64,000 bases of DNA, from contig OX439041.1 of the NCBI GenBank assembly GCA_949317995.1, forward strand, positions 45,555,269 through 45,619,268, written 5' to 3'. Shown piece by piece: positions 1-7,414 of the stretch. The position numbers were made by a program, and so were the translations under genes. The notes under the pieces are model-generated. The model was not told the origin of the DNA and searched no databases. It was given only the letters and a program-made list of their open reading frames with translations. This DNA comes from Acholoe squamosa. Lineage: Eukaryota; Annelida; Polychaeta; Phyllodocida; Polynoidae. Each line of letters begins with the position of its first letter. Positions within the stretch are counted from its first letter, which is position 1.

Positions 1-139
1 GATCTGCTGGTGGAGCTGTCTCTGTGTCAGCAACTATACCCCTTAAAGCATCTCGTTTCAACAACATTTTCGCTTGGACCTTCCATGTGGCATAATTAGG
101 CCCTTTTAATGACACTATTTCAAACTTCTTGGTAGCCAT
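1..139 (-). CDS. Ty1/copia-type Gag, N-terminal fragment (cut by the window edge)
   Basis: Reading the minus strand from the ATG at 139 gives 46 codons to the window edge. The translation begins MATKKFEIVSLKGPNYATWK and continues with a VQAKMLLKRD block. This is the typical start of Ty1/copia Gag: a short lead, a G-x-NYxTWK block, then a Lys/Met-rich helix. The rest of Gag and pol must lie beyond base 1. A leader and a copia-like LTR (712-957) lie directly upstream in the correct orientation, which supports the call. Gag packages element RNA in cytoplasmic particles. No break is visible in the short piece present. Confidence 0.8.
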   Translation of the reverse strand, partial: MATKKFEIVSLKGPNYATWKVQAKMLLKRDALRGIVADTETAPPAD

Positions 140-711
140 TTTGAAACTTGAATTTACCAAAACAATTTCAAAAAGCAAGGGCAAAAGTCTCAAAACTGTC
201 ACTATGTAGTACGGAAGGCCAAACATAAATCTAAATGTCTAGACAACCAGTGTATGGTAGATCAATGTCATGTTGAAGGTCACTGAGTGGTAGAGCCAAA
301 AAGACCAAAGTCTCAAAAATGCAGTGTGTGGTAAACCAATAAATGGTCCAAATTTCACTAAGTGGTAAAGCAAAGTATCTCAAAACTAGCACTGTGTGCT
401 AGGCTCACAACTAAACAGGCAAATGTCGCTGAAAGTACTGTCACTGTGCAATGTCACTGTGCACTGACCATGTGCTGTCAACATAAAGTTTGTCAAACAT
501 TGATAGTGAACTGACAGATAGAGTCCCTCCATGTGGTGAAGTCAGTATGAAGAACCATGTGCTGTCAAACAATAAAGTTTGTTAAATATTCTACTTAGCT
601 GACAGAAATACTGTGTTCCTCCTTGTGCTCAAGTCAGTGTGCAGTGTGAAGAACTATACATGTAGACTGAGTCCATAACCTATAGCTGTAGTAGAGGAAA
701 GAACACAGAGA
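140..711 (-). repeat. Copia element leader with an internal tandem duplication
   Basis: This is the untranslated stretch between the LTR and the gag ATG. It holds two imperfect tandem units at about 469-554 and 555-651, both starting CCATGTGCTGTCAA followed by TAAAGTTTGT and both ending in AGTCAGT...GAAGAAC. The many short CACTGTG/CAGTGTG words across the leader suggest further old slippage. There is no obvious TGG-type primer site next to the LTR, so priming by an internal tRNA fragment (as in Drosophila copia) is possible but not shown. Confidence 0.6.
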
Positions 712-957
712 TGTTGCCTCTGCTGTGGTCTTCAAAGTTGTGAGACAGATTTATTGTTGGACAGAAGGCACATTGACTTCTGAGCATGCTCAGACTGTAA
801 CCAACATGTTCTGATGTAGTAAAAGTATTTAGCTGTATAACACTAGGAGGAGATACTTACAGTGAGGTAATAGTTCATAGTGTGACCACTAGGGGACACC
901 ACTGTTTAGACAGTCTCTGAGAGTTAGACATATATATAGGAAACGTTATATTCAACA
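712..957 (-). repeat. 5' LTR of the truncated Ty1/copia element (246 bp)
   Basis: On the minus strand the segment runs TGTTGAATATAAC ... GGCAACA, with 5-bp inverted ends TGTTG/CAACA. It carries a TATATATA box close to the start and an AATAAA signal near the end, as expected for a compact copia LTR. The gag start lies 573 bp downstream. The 3' LTR and the target duplication would be outside the window, so the boundaries rest on one copy. Confidence 0.68.
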
Positions 958-999
958 ACTTCCTGGCGTTCTCCCGCCACGGATTTCTACACAGCACCT

Positions 1000-1031
1000 A
1001 CTATACAGCACTACATTTGTAGTGCTGTATA

Positions 1032-1033
<2 letters not shown>
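1000..1033. repeat. Perfect 16-bp inverted repeat, 2-nt loop
   Basis: ACTATACAGCACTACA, then TT, then its exact reverse complement. The right arm runs directly into a (TA)n tract, so the hairpin may have seeded or limited the expansion. Confidence 0.9.

Positions 1034-1098
<65 letters not shown>
1031..1098. repeat. (TA)n microsatellite
   Basis: About 33 uninterrupted TA units. It starts inside the right arm of the preceding hairpin. Confidence 0.95.
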
Positions 1099-1101
<3 letters not shown>

Positions 1102-1410
1102 GGGAGTGGATCCTACAGCAGACGGTTCAAGCTATGAGTTAGTTGGGGACGTACACCAGAGCTTGCCTCCAGTATTCATGCAGTCATCATATGACAGACT
1201 TAGATGGCGTGGCGAAACTGCAAAGCAATAAAGACTGAAGTTAAACGGTTGGGGTTGAGTGCTTCTTTCCTATGCTGGGGTTAGAGAAAAGCTACAGATG
1301 ATCTCATGAGGTGGAGAAAATGACCGCAGTAGGACCTACCAGTAGGCCTAGCCTCTGCCATACCCCGAGGGCCATACCACATGTAGTACATATAGTATGG
1401 CTTATAAATT

Positions 1411-1583
1411 TTGAGGCCATCCACAAATGACGTTATGCTGAAGGGGGGTAGGGGGATCAAGCCTGGCATGACGAAATAAATTTTCCATATGCCTTCAGCA
1501 TTGCAAAATTGGCAAAAAACATGACGGGGGGGGGGGGTTAAAAATGGTCAAATTTTCCATGACGTCATTTATGGATGGCCCCA
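1411..1583. mobile_element. MITE-like element with ~23-bp terminal inverted repeats
   Basis: The left end TTGAGGCCATCCACAAATGA and the reverse complement of the right end, TTGGGGCCATCCATAAATGA, match over about 23 bp with two differences. Both continue into ACGT. The 173-bp interior has a long G run and no ORF. I could not define a convincing target duplication. Confidence 0.65.
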
Positions 1584-1684
1584 ATATATAAGGTGAACCC
1601 TTATGTATAGATCCTCTATTAAACCTGCTCCATGGGCCACAGTGCAGCGCGTATAGCTGAGAGATGAAACACCAGTATTCAGCT

Positions 1685-1850
1685 TGTGGTGGTCGCGAGT
1701 CATCCTCAAGGGATTTTCGATGGTTATCGATCCCTCTTCAATGACATCGAGGACATTTCACTTACCCGACACAAGAGGGCGCTGGAGCCCTGCACCACAT
1801 CACCATCTTTTCATGTGGCTCTCAACTCCAGCATATATATAAAGCAGGAG
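1685..1850 (+). mobile_element. Diverged LTR relic related to the Ty3/gypsy element at 2506-15405
   Basis: The plus strand starts TGTGGTGGTCGCG, matching the LTR start of the complete element (TGTGGTGGTCCCG). It then follows the same order of blocks: the TCGATG region, CCCGACACAAGAGGGCGCTGGAG against CCCGACGCCTGGGGGCGCTGGAG, the CACATG/CACGTG E-box region, and a TATATATA box. Orientation is opposite to the complete element. Only the first ~165 bp is recognisable, so this is an old fragment and not an intact solo LTR. Confidence 0.7.
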
Positions 1851-1859
1851 TAACACGAC

Positions 1860-1944
1860 ACAACTAGTTGTATGCAATTTGTTGCTGGCAACTTGTTGCA
1901 TGCAACTAGTTGCTGCTGTTAAAAGTGCATACGCAACTAGTTGC
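1860..1944. repeat. 14-bp palindromic minisatellite, GCAACTAGTTGC units
   Basis: Self-complementary or nearly self-complementary 12-mers lie at 1860, 1874, 1888 and 1902, exactly 14 bp apart: ACAACTAGTTGT, GCAATTTGTTGC, GCAACTTGTTGC, GCAACTAGTTGC. A fifth copy is at 1933. Confidence 0.85.
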
Positions 1945-2045
1945 ACCAAAGCAATACCTATGCACCTTAACCAAGCACCTGCTGCTTAAAATAACATAGA
2001 TTGGACTAGAAATGCACTAGAAATAGATGTTTGTCCTTGCTTGTA

Positions 2046-2103
2046 AGGTTTAGGGATTGATCCTGGGATTGATCAGGTTTAGGGATTGATCCTGGGATTG
2101 ATC
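2046..2103. repeat. 29-bp unit duplicated in tandem
   Basis: AGGTTTAGGGATTGATCCTG followed by GGATTGATC occurs twice back to back without a difference, pointing to a recent slippage event. Confidence 0.9.
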
Positions 2104-2300
2104 ATTCATAACTTGAGCAGCCAGTCTGATTCTTGACATCTACTCAATGATCAAAATAGATCTAATCTATGGCATGTTTAGGTAACTGTTCCCTGACATT
2201 CTTCCTTCTCTCACCTGCTGCTAATTGATACAAAATCTGGCTGTACTGTACATATGTGACAGGATCTGCGAAAAGGGACCTTATTTCAAGGGGAATTTTC

Positions 2301-2354
2301 AGTCATAATATCAAGTAATCTACCCGACAGGGTAGATTACTTGATATTATGGCT
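2301..2354. repeat. Long hairpin, 25-bp arms around GACA
   Basis: The left arm 2301-2325 is the reverse complement of 2330-2354 with one mismatch. The 4-nt loop is GACA. There is no ORF nearby. It could be a foldback relic. Confidence 0.85.
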
Positions 2355-2505
2355 GAATATCTTACTTGATATCAGAACTCATATTATCCATTAGGAACTG
2401 AAATCAGTGCCTAAACTCGATAACCATGTTATATACTGTCATACTGTTATACAGTCAAAATGATGACTTTGGGTCGTAATCCTGATGACCTGAGTCGTCA
2501 ATATC

Positions 2506-2897
2506 AACTTTATTGTCTAATAACACATAGGCATCAGCCGTTCTCGATCACAGTTACAGGTGGCAGAGTTTGAACTCTATTGCAGGTTCGACACTAGGCC
2601 TTCTAGTGTCTAGAGTTAATATTCCACATGAACCCCCTCTGTGCAGTAGCACAGAGGAGTATTAGAATATGGTAGCCGGGCAGCCGCCGACCATTGCTCA
2701 CAATGGTCAGTCGGGGCTGGACTGACCCTGAGGAAGGCCGTACAACGGCCTTATATACACCGGAGTCGAGGGCCACGTGACCAAGTGGTGACGTGGCGCT
2801 GGACTCCAGCGCCCCCAGGCGTCGGGTAATAGAGGTGCTCTCGACGTCGCCCACGAGGACCACGAAGGTACCTCGAAGACGACGCGGGACCACCACA
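2506..2897 (-). repeat. 3' LTR of the Ty3/gypsy element (392 bp)
   Basis: On the minus strand it starts TGTGGTGGTCCCG and ends ACAATAAAGTT. Against the copy at 15014-15405 I see two substitutions. A TATATAAG box lies at 2757-2750 with a CACGTG E-box upstream, and AATAAA lies near the LTR end. The 3' end is TT and not the usual CA. Confidence 0.92.
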
Positions 2898-2911
2898 CCA
2901 CCCCCCACTAG
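2898..2911 (-). other. Polypurine tract of the Ty3/gypsy element
   Basis: The minus strand reads TAGTGGGGGGTGG immediately before the 3' LTR start. This is the position where plus-strand DNA synthesis is primed in LTR elements. Confidence 0.85.
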
Positions 2912-3492
2912 ACTGAAACGAGGTCTCTGAAAATTCAGAGATCCCGGATCAGTCTAAACAATTAGATAATAATATGAACTACTGGATCCGTCGACATAGT
3001 CGACAGAAACAGTAGAGGAATATATAGAAATATAGTTTCTACTGTACTGTAGAAAAAAAATTATTATCACAGTTAAATTATAAGGCGTTGCTCCATCCAA
3101 CGTAGGAGACCAGTGTCGAAACACTGCTTCACGACCTGCTCCTGGTCGATCCGAGGGAGGCACGACCGGGTATGGCAACCGGGGTCGTGTCGTTTCCTCC
3201 CTGTCTCGTTGAGAAGCTCCTTCCAGCGTAGGAAGCCCATCGATAGCGTACAATACTACTATGATGGTCCTTCGACCGTGAGGCCGAGGATGTGTGGCAC
3301 CACCGGGCCCTAAGACCAGGGTGGCGTCGGATCCACACAGCTTCGCAGGGAGGTCCGGGGACAGGAAAGGTACCCCCACTCGTGGAGGGTACACCGTCGT
3401 CCGGGAACGAGTTCCCGGGGGTTCCGTGCTGACATCGAGACTCTGTTCGATGTCAGCGATCCAGGCTGACGAGGAGGAGCAGTAGTTTCATA
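2912..3492 (-). other. 3' untranslated region between ORF3 and the polypurine tract
   Basis: This 0.58-kb stretch lies downstream of ORF3. Short open frames occur in several phases, but none has a recognisable motif, and the GC-rich composition of the element explains them. I see no gene in it. Confidence 0.6.
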
Positions 3493-6400
3493 CTACTGAT
3501 CCTCCGAGATGGACCCTGTAGCGGCGTCGATTTCGGCCTGCTCTCCGTCAGTGCGCTCCTCTCCATGTGGAGCGCTGGCGGCTAGCTGGCCCGAAAACGT
3601 CGGCGACTCCGGCAATGGGACCTCACGGTCCATTGTCGTACTCCAAGCCTCGTTAGAGGTCTCGGGTGCATCCCGGGAGTCCCCCTCAGCATCTGAGTGG
3701 AGAACGGCCGAGTCTGCTGAGTCGCTTCCGTCGTCGTCGTCGCTCTCCTGACCTTCACGGTCGTCCTTGTCTCCCTGGTCAGGGGGAGGCTTTGGAGAAT
3801 GATCGACGACATCGACGTCCCCGTCTATATCCATCGACTGTTCCACCTCGGCAGGTTCTACTGTTTGGGCGGAAGCCGACGGGTCCGGACAGACGGCTAC
3901 GTTCGCCGGGGCCAGGGGAGTGATGCCCTGAAGATCCGGATGGATCCTCGGTGACACCACTCTCTGGACCGGTGGCGGCGTAGGCTCGGTGGTTCCCGAG
4001 AGGGTTATCAAGGGAACCGAGGAGGAAGACGGGGCTGCTGGCGGGTAGACGGAGGCACCGAGAGACCTACCCGGGGTGTCAGGCTTGTCCTGCACCACCT
4101 GCTCTCGGCCCAACATCGTCATAGCCGAGCTCAGACTGTCAATCTTTGGAGACAACTCTCTCAAAGGATTCGTCTGAGCCGCCAGCGTCCTGACGTCAGG
4201 AATCACTCCACCCTCGACGAGGTACCTCTGCGCTTCGCGAGAGGGCTCGGTTCGAATGGGCTTCAGGGTTCGGACGCCATGGTGTTTGTCCCTCATCCAT
4301 TCCGAGAGTTGGACCCCGAAGACTCTAAAGAATTCGCGGTCTATTTCCTCCCAGCCTTCTATGATACTGTCCCTCTTGGTAATATCATATTGGGCCTGTG
4401 CCTCAAAGTTATTGAGACGCGTTCGGACGTCGGTCAGACGAGAGTCCATCTCCATCTGAACGGTCTGGCGCGCCTCATTCCTAAGAGCCGGAAGGAGCTC
4501 GTTACGGATGGCCATGTTTGTTCTATCAAACAGGCCGAACAAGTAGGCACTCGCTTCCTCACGGAATGCCTCACCGAACTTGTCGATAGCAGGGCTGCCT
4601 GTCATCTGTAGAAGTCCCTTACAACGTTCCACGAACGTCTTCGGGACCCCACATTCGACGCCATCGCCGTATGCAGGCTGTGCCAACTCCCAACGCAAGG
4701 TTGCTGTCGGGGTGTCGGCGCCTGTCACGACGTTGGAGAAGCTAGCTCCTGCTGCCGAGGTCAGTGTCGCGCCTCCCACGTGGACACGCGGCGTGGCAGC
4801 TGGGGTGCTGCCCTCTGCCGCTGCAGGGGGTTTGACAGGGGGAGACGAGTTGGTGGTCACCTTGGGTTGCCGATCACGACCACTCCGGGTTTCCACTGTC
4901 TTGCCTCCAGTTTTAGCACCACTAGTGCTTGGTTTGGCCGAACCGGTCGAAGCACTCTTCGACTTTTTAGGAGCCGGGGCCGGGGCGGCTTTCGATGCCT
5001 TTTCGGGCTTCGAGGGAGCAGCCTGCGGCTTAGGCTTCTTAGGTTCAGTCGAACCGGCAGACTTAGCAGCCTCTGTAGAGTGGGGCCTCTTGTTCCCACT
5101 CGTAGAGGCTGTAGGTCCTGGGTCCCGAGGACGACTGGCCTCCCGCTTCTTCCGTTGCTCTACCCTGAACTCGGGGTAGGCACCGTAGAAAGCGGGCATC
5201 AGCTCCGGTCTGATATACAGGCGCTTCGTAGACGGGGGTGCGGGGGCCATCCGCATCCAGTGTCTCGTCGGCGCGCCTGTCTTCTCATTCCGTTCACACT
5301 TTCCAACCAGAGTCTCCACTAGTTGGATAGCGCCCTCGGCGTTGTACTTATGGGGCTGCTTGTACGACTTGAGATGACGCGCCATCAAGCCCCTTCGTGA
5401 AGTCACGAAAGGAGGAGAGGTCGGGTCATCCGGGTCCTGGTAACATGGAATGGTCTTTTCCACCTTAACACAACCGAACTGCGGACGGATGGCTCGATGC
5501 TCTTCAACCAAGTGTCGAGCATACCTGCCGTCCGTCGCATATACGCGAGGGGGGAACCCCTTACGTGTGCAGTTCTCGAAAGCACACTGCTGCCCTGGAT
5601 TGAAGATGCGCCATGCGAACCCAATCCGCTGTCGCTCGGGCAGCGACACCCCCGACGAGTCTGAGGCATTCGTGATATTCTCGATCATCGAGACATACCA
5701 GTCAATGGCATGACTGTCGTCCGAATACCATTCCTCGTCGTCACTACCATCCTTTCCGACGAGACTTGGGAGTACCACTTGACCATTCTTGCGGTAGTCC
5801 TGAAGCTTTGTCAGTGGCCTGTCATCGACGTACTCAGCACGTCGTTTGGCAGTGATCGCTGACAGTCGCTTCCACTCGTCGACAGCCCTGGCCGTGTCTG
5901 GGGGTGAGGATACGGTGCTCTCCACGGCACCGGCATCGACCTCCGACGGCTCGGTTCCAGGTTCCGGTGGAGCAGTAGACTCGCTACTCCTCTCCCGGGC
6001 TGGAGCCTTCTTGGCTGCGGACTCCTTTTTGCTACTTTCCTTCTTGGGCACCCTAGGGATCTTGAAATCCTTCAAGGTGCCCTTGGATGCCTTTGATTCA
6101 GTCGGCTTCTTGCCCTTAGAACCTGAAGGGGTAGCACTTTTCGATGGAGCAGGTGTCGACGGCTCGTCGACCTCCATCTCATCGGGAGAAGAGTCTCTCG
6201 AGGCGGCAGCAGCTGCGACCTTCAAGTCGCGCTTCTGCTGCTTAGCTGCCTCCTTCGCCTTCCGGCGGAGCTCCTTCTCCCGCTCCTGGGACTCAGCCAA
6301 GGCTTTCTGTGCATCCTCGATCTGCTTCAGAAGGGCTGCACTCTTAGCCGAGGTAGACTCGAGCTCTTGCTCGGGTCTGGTCCTCTTGGACTTCTTCTTC

Positions 6401-6498
6401 TTCTTCTTCTTCTGCGACTTGTGGCTCGCCGAAGAGCTGTACCCTGACTGCTCGTCGGACGAGGACCCCATGGTTCTTCCTGAACTGCCGGGTTCCAC
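3493..6498 (-). CDS. ORF3 of the Ty3/gypsy element: 1001-aa protein with two zinc-finger-like motifs
   Basis: This is an uninterrupted 1001-codon frame between pol and the 3' LTR, where envelope-bearing elements keep env. I see no signal peptide, membrane helix or furin-like site, so it does not look like an envelope protein. Residues ~30-100 are Ser/Lys rich with a heptad-like helix. About 305-335 holds a C-x4-C...H-x4-H pattern (CAFENC ... HLVEEH), and ~342-380 holds a second Cys/Cys...His/His set. About 440-560 is a Pro/Ser/Lys low-complexity linker. About 620-830 is predicted helical, and the C-terminus is acidic. Nucleic-acid binding is an inference from the fingers and basic linker. It could be a captured host gene or an extra structural protein. 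I do not recognise the family. Confidence 0.75.
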   Translation of the reverse strand: MEPGSSGRTMGSSSDEQSGYSSSASHKSQKKKKKKKSKRTRPEQELESTSAKSAALLKQIEDAQKALAESQEREKELRRKAKEAAKQQKRDLKVAAAAASRDSSPDEMEVDEPSTPAPSKSATPSGSKGKKPTESKASKGTLKDFKIPRVPKKESSKKESAAKKAPARERSSESTAPPEPGTEPSEVDAGAVESTVSSPPDTARAVDEWKRLSAITAKRRAEYVDDRPLTKLQDYRKNGQVVLPSLVGKDGSDDEEWYSDDSHAIDWYVSMIENITNASDSSGVSLPERQRIGFAWRIFNPGQQCAFENCTRKGFPPRVYATDGRYARHLVEEHRAIRPQFGCVKVEKTIPCYQDPDDPTSPPFVTSRRGLMARHLKSYKQPHKYNAEGAIQLVETLVGKCERNEKTGAPTRHWMRMAPAPPSTKRLYIRPELMPAFYGAYPEFRVEQRKKREASRPRDPGPTASTSGNKRPHSTEAAKSAGSTEPKKPKPQAAPSKPEKASKAAPAPAPKKSKSASTGSAKPSTSGAKTGGKTVETRSGRDRQPKVTTNSSPPVKPPAAAEGSTPAATPRVHVGGATLTSAAGASFSNVVTGADTPTATLRWELAQPAYGDGVECGVPKTFVERCKGLLQMTGSPAIDKFGEAFREEASAYLFGLFDRTNMAIRNELLPALRNEARQTVQMEMDSRLTDVRTRLNNFEAQAQYDITKRDSIIEGWEEIDREFFRVFGVQLSEWMRDKHHGVRTLKPIRTEPSREAQRYLVEGGVIPDVRTLAAQTNPLRELSPKIDSLSSAMTMLGREQVVQDKPDTPGRSLGASVYPPAAPSSSSVPLITLSGTTEPTPPPVQRVVSPRIHPDLQGITPLAPANVAVCPDPSASAQTVEPAEVEQSMDIDGDVDVVDHSPKPPPDQGDKDDREGQESDDDDGSDSADSAVLHSDAEGDSRDAPETSNEAWSTTMDREVPLPESPTFSGQLAASAPHGEERTDGEQAEIDAATGSISEDQ

Positions 6499-7414
6499 CA
6501 GGGAGAGAAGACTCCGGGTCTCGAACCGTTCTCAGACGGGACGAGACGTCGAAGAGGATCTTCGAGGTTTTTCGATCCGCACTCTGGCGGGTCGAAGCCT
6601 CGAAGGTGCCTTCGATGTACCTCGAACCGCACTCAGGCGGCTCGAGGGACCGAAGACTGGAGTCTCGAGAGAACACGAACCTGCGCTCACACAGGTCGTG
6701 TCCCTCGACACTAGGCAGGGGAGACCTCCTACACTCAGGTAGGGAGTCCCCAGACGGAGCGTACCAGCTGGAATAAGCTAGGCTTAGTCCAGCTTATCTG
6801 CGTCCGACTCTCACGAGAAGGGCGCAGATGTGACCTCCGTGGTGGGCGACGCGGCCTTTTATCCCTGTGGCGCACGTCTCTGATTGGAGGAAGGGGCTAC
6901 GTGACCGAGGAGGGCGAACCCTATTGGTCCACAGCGCATCACGCCATGACCAAATAAGGTACTGCTCAAAAAAAATAGAACGACTCACTCTCCCCTCACC
7001 GTCACGCTCTGCTTCTCCAGTCGCAATGTTTGCATATGCCGTTATTTCCTATGCGGTCTATGGGTTCCAACACTATTAACATGGATTAATCTGGGCACCC
7101 CCTCCTTCATCAGACTACCGGGATTAAAAAAAATGGTTCCAATATGGATCTACCCTTCGGGCAGTATCCACCAGCCTATGCTGGGAACCCGTCCTCACAG
7201 TCAATAAAATCAGAGGCTCCAAATTTCCATGTTTCCAGTGTCAGTTTGTCTCAAACTAAGAGGCAATCGTACGACTTCTCGTTGTGTAATTTTTTATTCA
7301 CCGTCGGCTTCACGTCCACAGACAGATTTACTCAAGAACGGCACCCGTTATTTTAAAGTCTCATTAAAAACACAGGTTAGTAAAGCTGCTGCTTAGTATT
7401 GTGCGAAACATCGA
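6499..7414 (-). other. Spacer between pol and ORF3
   Basis: This 916-bp non-coding stretch inside the gypsy element separates the pol stop from the ORF3 start. Its ORF3-proximal third carries repeated TCGAAG/CTCGAG words and the candidate promoter at 6855-6927. A separate ORF3 transcript, from this promoter or by splicing, would explain how a gene this far downstream is translated. Confidence 0.6.
6855..6927 (-). promoter_or_regulatory. Candidate internal promoter for ORF3 (two CCAAT boxes and a TATA box)
   Basis: On the minus strand: CCAAT at 6927-6923, a GTCACGT word, CCAAT at 6887-6883, then GATAAAAGG at ~6863-6855. A start site near 6825-6830 would give a leader of about 330 nt before the ORF3 ATG at 6498. 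Part of the arrangement (GTCACGTxGCCC followed by a TATA box and AAGGCCG) parallels the LTR promoter. Confidence 0.5.

Noticed and set aside
4580..5322. Long plus-strand frames opposite ORF3 of the gypsy element (199 and 180 codons)
   Set aside because: Antisense shadows caused by the GC-rich codon usage of ORF3.
5846..6742. 298-codon plus-strand frame opposite the start of ORF3
   Set aside because: Antisense shadow of the Lys/Ser-rich N-terminus; low-complexity translation with a poly-Phe run mirroring poly-Lys.
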